Positions 8,066 to 15,739 of a DNA stretch of 64,000 nt are shown here, piece after piece (the first letter of the stretch is position 1; every line of letters starts with the position of its first letter). The stretch spans positions 62,001-126,000 of the forward strand of contig PBLF01000021.1 in NCBI GenBank assembly GCA_002722295.1, read 5' to 3'. A program made the translations under genes and the position numbers. The notes below the pieces were generated by a model. That model saw only the letters and a program-made list of their open reading frames with translations. It did not search any database and had not been told where the DNA came from. The stretch is from Stappia sp. (GTDB lineage Bacteria > Pseudomonadota > Alphaproteobacteria > Rhizobiales > Stappiaceae).

Positions 8066-8787
8066 TGGTGCATCTCCAGACTGAGGCCCATGAGCCGTTC
8101 CTGAAGGACGGCGTCGCCGGCGAGGTCTTTCATGTCACCCGCATGCACGATGCGCCCGTCGTCCATGACGGCGACGGTGTCGCCGAGGGCGGCGGCCATG
8201 GAAAAGTTCTGCTCGACGAGAAGGATGGTCGTATCGGTACGCTTGAGTTCCTGCAGCGCTTCGGTCATTGCCGCGATGATCGCGGGCGCGAGGCCCTTGG
8301 ACGGCTCGTCGATGAGGATCATGCGCCGGGGCTCGATGATCGCGCGTGCGACGGAGAGCATCTGCTTCTGTCCGCCTGAAAGCGTGCCCGCCGCCTTCTC
8401 CCAGAAGGTGCCGATCGGGGGAAAAAGGTCCTTGATCCAGCCCAGGCGCTTCTCGTCCATCGGGCCGGAGCAGGCGGCAAGCCGCATGTTTTCCGCCACC
8501 GTGAGGTCGGAGAAGATCCCCATGTTTTCGGGCACGTAGGCGAGGCCGGAGCGCGAGATGTCCGGGGTGGTCTTGCCCGAGATCCGGTTCCCATCGAAGA
8601 CGATCTCGCCGGCCCCCGGCTTCCAGAGCCCCATGATGGTGCGCAAGGTGGTGGACTTGCCCGCTCCGTTGCGTCCGAGCAGCACGGTGACGCCGCCGCG
8701 CGGGACGTTGAGATCCACGCCCTGAAGGATGTGATAGGGGCCGATGTGGGTGTGTACGCCCGAAAGCGTCAGCAGCATGTCGGTCAT
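8062..8787 (-). CDS. livF: Branched-chain-type ABC transporter ATPase (LivF family)
   Basis: 241 residues. Walker A LLGRNGAGKST, signature LSGGQKQM, Walker B RMILIDEPSKGLAP and the H-loop region LLVEQNF are all visible. It powers uptake through the LivHM channel as a partner of LivG. The gene overlaps livH (ATGA) and livG (4 bases), showing tight coupling within the operon. Confidence 0.95.
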   Translation of the reverse strand: MTDMLLTLSGVHTHIGPYHILQGVDLNVPRGGVTVLLGRNGAGKSTTLRTIMGLWKPGAGEIVFDGNRISGKTTPDISRSGLAYVPENMGIFSDLTVAENMRLAACSGPMDEKRLGWIKDLFPPIGTFWEKAAGTLSGGQKQMLSVARAIIEPRRMILIDEPSKGLAPAIIAAMTEALQELKRTDTTILLVEQNFSMAAALGDTVAVMDDGRIVHAGDMKDLAGDAVLQERLMGLSLEMHQ

Positions 8788-9569
8788 GGACGTGCCTCCG
8801 CTCCCGCAGCCGGCGCTCGCCCGAGATACGCCTCCTGCACCACATCCATTTTCATGACTTCGCCCGGGTCGCCCTCGGCGACAAGTGTGCCGTTGTGCAG
8901 GACCACGATGCGATCGGCGAGCGAGCGGATCACATCCATCTTGTGCTCCACCAGGAGAATGGTGCGGTCGTGATCGGCCTTGAGATCGCGGATGAGATCC
9001 AGGATCACCGGGACTTCATCCACGCTCATGCCGGCGGTGGGTTCGTCGAACATGAGAACTTGCGGAGCGAGCGCGATCATCATGGCGACCTCGAGCTTGC
9101 GCTGATCGCCATGAGGCAGGGCCGAGACGGTCATGTCGCGCTTGTCGGCGAGCCGGACCTCGGCGAGCACGTGCTCCGCACGTTCGGCCAGTTCCACGTG
9201 GGAATCCGCCCGCGAAAACAGGTCGAAACCGCGCCTCGCCCGGGACTGCACCACCAGCCGCACGTTTTCGCGAACGCTGAGGCTCGGAAACAGGCTCGTG
9301 AGCTGAAAGGCGCGCCCGATGCCACGGTCGCAGCGAGCGGCCGGTCCGAGGCGGGTGATGTCCTCTGCGTTGAGGTGAACGCGCCCCGCGCTCGCGGTGA
9401 GCTGGCCCGAGATCAGATTGAAATAGGTGGTTTTTCCCGCACCGTTCGGACCGACGATCGCCGTCAGCGTCCCCCGGTCGAAGGCGCATGAAACCGCGTC
9501 GACGGCGACATGTCCGCCAAAGCGGATTGTCAGGTCCTGCGTTGCGAGAACGGGTGGTTCGCGCGTCAC
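8784..9569 (-). CDS. livG: Branched-chain-type ABC transporter ATPase (LivG family)
   Basis: 261 residues. Walker A IVGPNGAGKTTYFN, a Q-loop in GIGRAFQLTSLFP, Walker B QVLMFDEPTAGMS and the switch His in LLVEHKMD are present. The ABC signature reads ALPHGDQRKLE: the usual LSxGxQ is degenerate (SALPHGDQ), as in many LivG proteins. It lies 99 bp downstream of the binding-protein gene, the largest gap in the operon. Confidence 0.95.
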   Translation of the reverse strand: MTREPPVLATQDLTIRFGGHVAVDAVSCAFDRGTLTAIVGPNGAGKTTYFNLISGQLTASAGRVHLNAEDITRLGPAARCDRGIGRAFQLTSLFPSLSVRENVRLVVQSRARRGFDLFSRADSHVELAERAEHVLAEVRLADKRDMTVSALPHGDQRKLEVAMMIALAPQVLMFDEPTAGMSVDEVPVILDLIRDLKADHDRTILLVEHKMDVIRSLADRIVVLHNGTLVAEGDPGEVMKMDVVQEAYLGRAPAAGAEARP

Positions 9570-9668
9570 GTGGGCACTCCCGGTCGTGGGTGAGGGGGAA
9601 AATGCTGGCCGGGGACGATGAGGGGGCGGTGGCCCGAGCCTCGCTCCCTCGTCGCCCTGCTGCCATCT

Positions 9669-10850
9669 TCAGTTCCCAGTGCGTACCGGGATCTGCATGT
9701 CCTCGATCTTCAACTCGCGCACGAGTTCGGGAATGCCCCATTCGACATCGTCTTCGACGCGGATCTTGAAGTGATACATGGCCTGCAGCGCCTGATGATC
9801 TTCCGGGCGGAAGGTCATGGTGCCCTTCGGCGTCTCGAAGGACATGCCCTCCATGGCCGCGATCAGGTCGTCGGTCTCGGTGGACCCCGCGGTTCGGATG
9901 CCCTCGACAATGGCGATCGCGGCCGACATGCCGCCTGCGGTAAAGAAGTCCGGGGGCGTGCCGTAACGCTTCATGTGCTCGGAGACGAGCCAGTCATTGG
10001 CCGGATTCTGCGGGATGTCGTGATAATAGTAGGTCGCGCCCTCCATGCCGGGCAGGGCCGTGTAGGCCTTCATCGCGGCAAGGATGTTGCCTCCCGTGGC
10101 GATCTCGATGCCGAGCCGCTCCGGCTCCATCGCCTTGATCTTGCCGATCGGGTTGTTGCCGCCGGCCCAGATCACAAAGAGGAACTTGCGGCCTTCCGCG
10201 TCCTTCAGGGCATCGAAGATGCGCTGGGCGCTTGCCGTGAAGTCCTGCGTGTCGGTGGGGGCATATTCCTCGAAGACGAGCCTGGCTCCGGTCGGGGCCA
10301 GTGCCTCGCGGAAGGCGGCGACACCGTCGCGACCAAAAGCGTAGTCCTGCGCCAGCGTCGCGATGGTCACGCCCTCGGCGCCGAGGGCGACGGCGTTGGC
10401 GATCGCGTCCTGCGAGGAATTGCGACCCGTGCGGAAGATGTAGCGGTTCCAGTTTTCGCCGGTGATCGAGTCGGCGACAGCCGGTTCCACCAGGAGAATC
10501 TTGCCGTATTCCTCGGCGACCGGAAGCATGGCCAGTGCCACTCCCGAGGAAACGGGACCGACCGCAAGGTCCACCTCGTCGTCGCCATAGGCTTCCGCAA
10601 GCACCGCGCGGCCGATATCGGGTTTGCCCTGGGTGTCCTTCTCGATGACGGTGATCTTTCGCCCGTCGATCTCCATGGAGCCGTCCGTGGCGTACTCGAA
10701 GCCCATCATGAGACCGGTATGCGACTGCTTGGCATAGGCCTCGAGTGCACCGGTCTTGCCGTACACATGAGCGATGGTGATGTCGTCTGCGGCCTGGGCG
10801 GCCGTCATGCCGACCGCGACGAGCGCGACGGCGGCGAGAATGCGTTTCAT
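9669..10850 (-). CDS. Periplasmic substrate-binding protein, branched-chain amino acid/amide (HAAT) family
   Basis: 393 residues with a cleavable signal peptide (MKRILAAVALVAVGMTAAQA, cleavage after AQA). The mature protein shows the type I periplasmic fold: DDITIAHVYGKTGALEAYAK, GPVSSGVALAMLPVAEEYGK and ILLVEPAVADSITGENWNRY. The start was set at the ATG before KRIL with GGAGGAG upstream; an upstream in-frame ATG (11015) would bury the signal peptide. It is the first gene of the transporter operon, about 160 bp downstream of the ATGATTCAT dyad. The sequence resembles binding proteins for aromatic or aliphatic acids more than LivJ, but the ligand is unknown. Confidence 0.92.
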   Translation of the reverse strand: MKRILAAVALVAVGMTAAQAADDITIAHVYGKTGALEAYAKQSHTGLMMGFEYATDGSMEIDGRKITVIEKDTQGKPDIGRAVLAEAYGDDEVDLAVGPVSSGVALAMLPVAEEYGKILLVEPAVADSITGENWNRYIFRTGRNSSQDAIANAVALGAEGVTIATLAQDYAFGRDGVAAFREALAPTGARLVFEEYAPTDTQDFTASAQRIFDALKDAEGRKFLFVIWAGGNNPIGKIKAMEPERLGIEIATGGNILAAMKAYTALPGMEGATYYYHDIPQNPANDWLVSEHMKRYGTPPDFFTAGGMSAAIAIVEGIRTAGSTETDDLIAAMEGMSFETPKGTMTFRPEDHQALQAMYHFKIRVEDDVEWGIPELVRELKIEDMQIPVRTGN

Positions 10851-11319
10851 TCCCATCTCCTCCCTGAAAGTCCCGTCCCGGAAACAGACGTGCGGCCCGA
10901 GCCGGGTATGCGCCGGTTCTCCCGTACCGGCGGTCCGCCGTGTCCCGGCGAGCCTGCCGGTGCCTGGGACGCACGCGAGAGGCTGCCAGTCGGCAGCGAC
11001 AATTATATGACGCATGATTCATGTTTCATGTCAACGAGCGGCCCTGAAAGGAGGCCCGATGCCGGTCGGCATGGTGAGGGGCGGCGCCCTGGATTGTTGG
11101 GCCTGATGTCTATTCAAGGATTATAGGAAGATGATTTTTGAAATTACCTTGAGGAAAAATCTGATTGGAACGCATTCTGATAATTTTAGATCTTCGTGAT
11201 TCCGGTCACACATCGATTTCAGGAGTTTCGTTACAGATAAGGATATGGACGCGAGCAAGGTCGTCCTGAATACGAAAACAAGAAAACCCTTTTCAGGGTC
11301 CTTTAGAGGGATTGTCGTC
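10851..11319. other. Divergent intergenic region between the ABC operon and the BA14K gene
   Basis: No convincing gene is seen here. The left part (to ~11100) is GC-rich and holds the leader of the binding-protein gene and the dyad at 11013-11023. From ~11105 to 11250 it becomes distinctly AT-rich (for example ATTATAGGAAGATGATTTTTG), consistent with promoter DNA for the BA14K gene. Confidence 0.6.
11013..11023. promoter_or_regulatory. Putative second TetR operator in front of the ABC operon
   Basis: CATGATTCATG is an 11-bp perfect dyad around the central T at 11018. Its core ATGATTCAT is identical to the centre of the 39-bp palindrome at 614-652, and the AT-rich flank (AATTATATGA at 11001-11010) resembles that operator too. 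It lies about 165 bp upstream of the binding-protein start. Control of the transporter by the same TetR protein is inferred from this match. Confidence 0.5.
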
Positions 11320-11661
11320 ATGTTCAAGAAGATCGCAATGACCGGATGTGCCGTGGCATTGGGCGCGGGCGCCCTGATGAGTGTCTCCACCACGGGAGCC
11401 GAAGCCAAGAAGGGGTGGCACCACAACAACGGCTGGGCCGCCGCCGGTGGTTTTGTCGCCGGTGCGCTGGTCGGTTCGGCGCTGACCCAGCCGCGCTACT
11501 ACGAGCCGGCTCCCGAGTATGTTCCGGCGCCAGCCTACTACGGTCACCCCGAGCCCTGGACGCCTGCGTGGTATCGCTACTGCTCGTCGAAATATCGTTC
11601 GTTCAACCCGGACACGGGTTATTTCGTCACCTATTCGGGGCGCCAGCGTTTCTGTCGCTGA
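11320..11661 (+). CDS. BA14K-family small secreted/lectin-like protein
   Basis: 113 residues. An N-terminal signal peptide (MFKKIAMTGCAVALGAGALM, with AEA cleavage near residue 30) is followed by GWAAAGGFVAGALVGSALTQ, a glycine/alanine hydrophobic stretch, and a Tyr/Pro-rich linker. The C-terminus WYRYCSSKYRSFNPDTGYFV ending RQRFCR is the BA14K signature, with two cysteines that may pair. Family members (for example Brucella BA14K) are surface-exposed and immunoreactive; their biochemical role is uncertain. ATG 11320 is chosen over 11245 because it gives a proper signal peptide and has AGAGGG upstream. Confidence 0.85.
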   Translation: MFKKIAMTGCAVALGAGALMSVSTTGAEAKKGWHHNNGWAAAGGFVAGALVGSALTQPRYYEPAPEYVPAPAYYGHPEPWTPAWYRYCSSKYRSFNPDTGYFVTYSGRQRFCR

Positions 11662-11684
11662 CACAGGAACTCCGCCTGATCGAG

Positions 11685-11712
11685 AAAGGCCGGCTTCGTG
11701 CCGGCCTTTTCC
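11685..11712. terminator. Bidirectional rho-independent terminator
   Basis: A 10-bp stem AAAGGCCGGC / GCCGGCCTTT (11685-11694 and 11700-11709) with loop TTCGT is followed by T on the plus strand and preceded by A on the other. It lies between the convergent BA14K and flavoprotein genes and can serve both. Confidence 0.85.
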
Positions 11713-11723
11713 GCGTTTGCAGG

Positions 11724-12947
11724 TCAGATACCCAGGCGATGCGCGATAGCCGTTGCTGCCCGCGCTCCGGTCGCGAAGCTCGCCTGAAGCAGATAACCGC
11801 CCGTCGGTGCCTCCCAGTCCAGCATCTCGCCTGCGACGAACGTTCCCGGCATTGCCTTGAGCATGAGGTCGTCGTCAACGGCGTCAAAAGCGACGCCACC
11901 AGCACTGGAAATGGCCCGTTCCATGCCCGCGTGTCCGGTGACGGGGATATCGAGTGCCTTGATTCTCCCGGCCAGCTCTGCCGGCTCACCCGGCCTTGGC
12001 GAGAATTCCGACAGAAGCGCCACCGCGACCGGAGGCAGTCCGGCTGCCTTGCGCAGATGGGTCGAAAGGGACCGTTTGCCACGCGGTGCCGAAAGCCGGC
12101 GGCTCAACTCCTCAAGGGAGAGGTCGGGGCGCAGGTCGACGGTGAGTGAGACGCGTTCTCCTCGCACCAGCATTTCCCGGATGCCGGAAAAGAGCGCGTA
12201 GATCGCTCCGCCCTCCAATCCGCTTGCGCTGACCATGGCTTCGCCGGAAACGGTTTCTCCGGCGGCCGACACGACAATGCGTTTCAGCGGTACGCCTGCG
12301 AAGCGCTGGCGGAAGAAGTCCGACCAGGCAACGGTCACGCCGGCGTTTGCGGGGCGCAAGGGCGAGAGGGCGACCCCTTGCGGAGCAAGCAGATCCCGCC
12401 AGGTCCCGTCGCTGCCAAGACGCGGCCAGCTCGCTCCGCCAAGAGCGAGAAGCACGGCGTCGGGGCGTGGAAGTTCCAGCCGTCCGTCGGGGGTTTCGAA
12501 GGCAAGGGAGTCGCCTTCAAGGCCGACAAGTCGCCATCGGGTGCGAATCGTCACGCCACGGGTGCCGAGCCTGGCAAGCAGCGCCCGCACCAGCGGCGAT
12601 GCCTTCAGTGCCCTGGGGAACACACGGCCACTGGTCCCGGTGAAGGTCTCGATGCCGAGATCCTTGCACCAGGCAATCAGTTCTGCGGGGCTGAAGGCGT
12701 CCAGCATGGGCGCGAGCAGCGGCTCCGCCTCCCGGTAGCGGGCGTGGAATGTCTCACGGTCTTCGCTATGGGTGAGATTGAGCCCGCCGCGTCCCGCCAT
12801 CAGCAGCTTGCGCGCCACCGACGGCATGCGCTCATATATCGTGACGCGTGCGCCACGTGCGCTGAGGAGGTCGGCGGCGATCAGGCCGGCCGGCCCCGCA
12901 CCCACTATGGCGACGGTCGGAGCGTCGCGATTCTCAGGCATGTTCAT
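11724..12947 (-). CDS. HI0933/YhiN-like FAD-dependent flavoprotein (TIGR03862 type)
   Basis: 407 residues. The dinucleotide-binding motif VAIVGAGPAGLIAADLL is near the N-terminus, followed by the family signature VARKLLMAGRGGLNLTHSED, and the C-terminal FAD motif GEMLDWEAPTGGYLLQASFA. The biological substrate of these aminoacetone-oxidase-like flavoproteins is not established. ATG 12947 forms an ATGA overlap with the stop of the glycosyltransferase gene upstream, so the two are co-transcribed. It ends at a shared terminator. Confidence 0.9.
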   Translation of the reverse strand: MNMPENRDAPTVAIVGAGPAGLIAADLLSARGARVTIYERMPSVARKLLMAGRGGLNLTHSEDRETFHARYREAEPLLAPMLDAFSPAELIAWCKDLGIETFTGTSGRVFPRALKASPLVRALLARLGTRGVTIRTRWRLVGLEGDSLAFETPDGRLELPRPDAVLLALGGASWPRLGSDGTWRDLLAPQGVALSPLRPANAGVTVAWSDFFRQRFAGVPLKRIVVSAAGETVSGEAMVSASGLEGGAIYALFSGIREMLVRGERVSLTVDLRPDLSLEELSRRLSAPRGKRSLSTHLRKAAGLPPVAVALLSEFSPRPGEPAELAGRIKALDIPVTGHAGMERAISSAGGVAFDAVDDDLMLKAMPGTFVAGEMLDWEAPTGGYLLQASFATGARAATAIAHRLGI

Positions 12948-13741
12948 GTCTGGCTGTTTTTCCTGGTGCGCGCGAGGAGTTCGCGTTCGTAGGCCTTTGC
13001 GACGCGCAGGAAGCGCGAGTAGGCGTAGTTGGTCGCAATGACCAGCCCCCACCAGCCGTAGAGCGCATAGCGCCGCAGCACATAGGCCTTGAGAAAGGCA
13101 AGCGGGAACTCGCCCGGGATTCGCCAGCGGGCCAGGCGCCGTCCGCGCTGCTCCAGGTCATCGGCCTGCATCGTGGAATAACGGTTCATCTTCTCGACCT
13201 GAAAGGCGACCGAGCGGATCGAACGGTGGGACATCGCACCTTTGAGCCTGGCGAGCCTCGCGTCCTTCGGGGGGCGGACGGTGTCATGCACCGACGATTC
13301 GGAGAACCGCCCCGCGCGCCGGTCATAGAGGCGAATCTGGATGTAGCCGTAGGCCCATGGCGCGGGGCGGCTCTCATGGGCGAAGACATCGCGGATCGCC
13401 ACCTGCCAGAACGCGCAATCCGTCATCCGGCCCGAATCGCGCAGTTTGAGGATTTCCGCCGCAAGTTCTGGCGTGACGGCCTCGTCCGCATCGAGATTGA
13501 AGAGCCAGTCGTTGGTGCAGGCGTCTTCCCCGAACCGTTTCTGCGGACCATAGCCCGGCCACGGATTGTAAAGGACGCGCGCGCCGCGCGCCTCGGCGAC
13601 CGCACAGGTCTCGTCCCGTGAGCCGCTGTCGATGACAATCACCTCGTCGGCAAAGATGGAAACGCTGTCGATCGCGGCGCCGATCCGGTCCGCCTCGTCG
13701 CGCGCAATAATAAAGACGGAGATCGAGGGCCGTTGTGGCAT
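12944..13741 (-). CDS. Family 2 glycosyltransferase, LPS core type (WaaE/KdtX-like)
   Basis: 265 residues. The GT-A nucleotide-sugar region is clear: ISVFIIARDEADRIGAAIDS, DEVIVIDSGSRDET, and the DxD motif in WLFNLDADEAVTPELAAE. The WPGYGPQKRFG segment is typical of WaaE-like core glycosyltransferases. The C-terminal third is basic and ends with a hydrophobic, aromatic stretch (YALYGWWGLVIATNYAYSRF) that may touch the membrane. It probably adds a sugar to LPS core or a related glycolipid. ATG 13741 has AGGA upstream; longer in-frame starts add an unrelated region. Confidence 0.88.
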   Translation of the reverse strand: MPQRPSISVFIIARDEADRIGAAIDSVSIFADEVIVIDSGSRDETCAVAEARGARVLYNPWPGYGPQKRFGEDACTNDWLFNLDADEAVTPELAAEILKLRDSGRMTDCAFWQVAIRDVFAHESRPAPWAYGYIQIRLYDRRAGRFSESSVHDTVRPPKDARLARLKGAMSHRSIRSVAFQVEKMNRYSTMQADDLEQRGRRLARWRIPGEFPLAFLKAYVLRRYALYGWWGLVIATNYAYSRFLRVAKAYERELLARTRKNSQT

Positions 13742-14175
13742 CCCGTTTTCCTTCGCTCCTGTCTGTTTCGCGTGTTGGCGCTGGCGGATGATTCCCCCAG
13801 GTCCGATTCCCCACGGTACGCGTGGCGCGCCCGTGTGCGCGTCTTTACTGTACCCTCTGGTGGAAGGACAGGGAGCGGGAGGGGGCCTGTGCAGGCTGTT
13901 CGCCGCGATTTTTGCGCCCGGACGACCGAAATCGCGCAATTCAGCGGGAAAACGGGCCAATTCCTAACGGGAGGTAAATGAAGTCCTAACGGCGTCTTAA
14001 CAAGGTGTCACCACAAAGACACAGTGTGTCCGTTCAGTGCCGTGCAGGGGCATTTGCCGGTTGCGACCCGGGAGGGGGGTGGCTTAGAACCAAACTCGAG
14101 CTCGCGGGGAAGCTTGCTCAACTCATCACTCCCTCGGCCACAAGGTCATACAGGGAAAAACGACGAGGTCAGGAA
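13742..14175. other. Long porin promoter region
   Basis: No gene is supported in these 434 bp. It separates the divergent glycosyltransferase and porin genes and is likely to hold the porin promoter and a leader. It contains a CtrA-like half-site pair at 13986-14001 and a short GTGTC/GACAC inverted repeat near 14006-14023. Confidence 0.5.
13986..14001 (+). promoter_or_regulatory. Candidate CtrA-type site (CTAA-N7-TTAAC)
   Basis: CTAA at 13986-13989 and TTAAC at 13997-14001 are separated by exactly 7 bases; the CtrA consensus is TTAA-N7-TTAAC, so one base of the first half-site differs. It lies 175 bp upstream of the porin start. Function is conjectural. Confidence 0.35.
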
Positions 14176-15450
14176 ATGAACATCAAGAGCATCCTGCTCG
14201 GCGCTTCCGCTGCCGCCCTGGCGGCCACGGGCGCTCAGGCCGCCGATCTCCCGGTGGCTCCGGAGCCGGTCGACTACGTTCGCGTTTGCGACGCCTTCGG
14301 CACCGGCTACTTCTACATCCCGGGCACCGAGACCTGCCTGAAGATCGGCGGCGGCGTTCGCGTCGAGGCCCGCATGAACGACGTCCTCTCGGACGGCGGC
14401 AGCAACTGGGACGCTCGCACCGACGAGTCGACCCGCTTCCGTGCTCGTGGCTACTTCAACTTCGACAGCCGCACCAACACCGAGTATGGCCTGCTGCGCA
14501 CCTACGTGGCTGCCTACATCACGGCTGACAACCTGAACGGCGAGGTTCTGACCCTCGACGAGGCGTTCATCCAGCTCGGCGGTTTCGTCGCTGGTCGTAC
14601 CGCTTCGTACTTCCAGTTCTACACGGGTGACAACTGGGGTGCGGTTCTCGATCAGGGCTTCGCTGACTACGGCGAGACCAACCTGTTCGCTTACACGGCT
14701 CAGTTCGGCAACGGTCTTTCGGCCTCGGTGTCGGTCGAAGCTCCGAACAAGCGCGGCCAGATCGGCGTGACCGGCCTGCAGCTCGCGACCCCGGGCACCG
14801 CTGGTGTCGCTCTGCAGACCAACATCGACGGCTACGGCGGCATGAAGGTGCCGGACTTCGTCGCCAACCTGCGTGTTGACCAGGGTTGGGGTTCGGCTCA
14901 GATCATGGGTGCCCTGCACCACGTCTACGGCCGTTCGCTGGCTCCGACCGACCTCGCTGGCGGCGCTGCTCTCGGCGTTGGCATCCCGGGTAAGGGCAAG
15001 CTCGGCTGGGCGATCGGCGCTGGCGCCACGTTCAACCTGCCGATGATCGCTGCTGGTGACAGCTTCTCGATCCAGGCGACCTACGCTTCGGGTGCTGTCG
15101 GCTACGTTTCGTCCGCTTGGGACGGCGTCGGTGGTGCGTCTGATGGTTCCTACAACGCGGCTGGCCAGCTGAAGCTGTCCAACGCTTGGGGCATCGGCGC
15201 TGGCTTCACCCACTTCTGGACCCCGGCGATCTCCTCGTCGCTGACCGCGTCCTACAACAAGATCGACCAGGCTGCGACGCAGGCTGACTTCGCCGACATC
15301 AACGTCCAGGGTAACCTGGTGTGGCGTCCGGTTGCTGGTCTGTCGACCGGCATCGAGCTCGAGTACCGCAACCGCAACTTCAAGGCCGCTTCCGGCCTCG
15401 CGGACCAGGACACTCTGGCTGGTATCTTCCGCGTGCAGCGCACGTTCTAA
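14176..15450 (+). CDS. Omp2-type outer-membrane porin
   Basis: 424 residues. The signal peptide MNIKSILLGASAAALAATGA (cleavage after AQA) is followed by the conserved alphaproteobacterial porin N-terminus VDYVRVCDAFGTGYFYIPGT and CLKIGGGVRVEARM. The rest alternates amphipathic beta-strands and ends in phenylalanine (FRVQRTF), as needed for outer-membrane insertion. It forms a trimeric 16-strand diffusion pore. Codon use is strongly biased (many GCT, CGT, TCG, CTG), unlike its neighbours and as expected for one of the most abundant proteins. It is a single-gene unit with a strong terminator. Confidence 0.95.
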   Translation: MNIKSILLGASAAALAATGAQAADLPVAPEPVDYVRVCDAFGTGYFYIPGTETCLKIGGGVRVEARMNDVLSDGGSNWDARTDESTRFRARGYFNFDSRTNTEYGLLRTYVAAYITADNLNGEVLTLDEAFIQLGGFVAGRTASYFQFYTGDNWGAVLDQGFADYGETNLFAYTAQFGNGLSASVSVEAPNKRGQIGVTGLQLATPGTAGVALQTNIDGYGGMKVPDFVANLRVDQGWGSAQIMGALHHVYGRSLAPTDLAGGAALGVGIPGKGKLGWAIGAGATFNLPMIAAGDSFSIQATYASGAVGYVSSAWDGVGGASDGSYNAAGQLKLSNAWGIGAGFTHFWTPAISSSLTASYNKIDQAATQADFADINVQGNLVWRPVAGLSTGIELEYRNRNFKAASGLADQDTLAGIFRVQRTF

Positions 15451-15479
15451 TCTGATCCTTCATAGGATTTGATGGGAGA

Positions 15480-15510
15480 GACCCGGTGGGAAACCACCGG
15501 GTCTTTTCTT
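15480..15510 (+). terminator. Porin terminator
   Basis: A 10-bp perfect stem GACCCGGTGG / CCACCGGGTC with a GAAA tetraloop (15480-15503) is followed by TTTTCTTTT. It begins 29 bases after the porin stop. Confidence 0.93.
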
Positions 15511-15739
15511 TTGTGCATGCTGTTTCTGTTTGGGCAGGGGCGTGTGTCCCGGTTGCGACGGGGCGTGTTCGCAGCGCGGTACGGAAAGGCTCCGCTCGAA
15601 GCCATTGAGGCTTGGCGGGCCGAGGGTGTGAGAGGGCGCTTTCACACAAGAGCGGCTGGTCCAGCCAGTCGTTTTTTACTCCGCCGCCACGACGCCGAGT
15701 GCCCGGCACCGGGCCTTGCAAGCCTGCTCGTGAAATTCC

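Noticed and set aside
9618-11126. 502-residue open frame on the plus strand over the binding-protein gene
   Set aside because: The opposite strand encodes a full periplasmic binding protein with signal peptide; the plus frame is a low-information shadow typical of GC-rich DNA.
14146-15213. 355-residue open frame antisense to the porin gene
   Set aside because: It is a mirror of the strongly biased porin codons; it has no ribosome site, no domain and covers a clear porin on the other strand.
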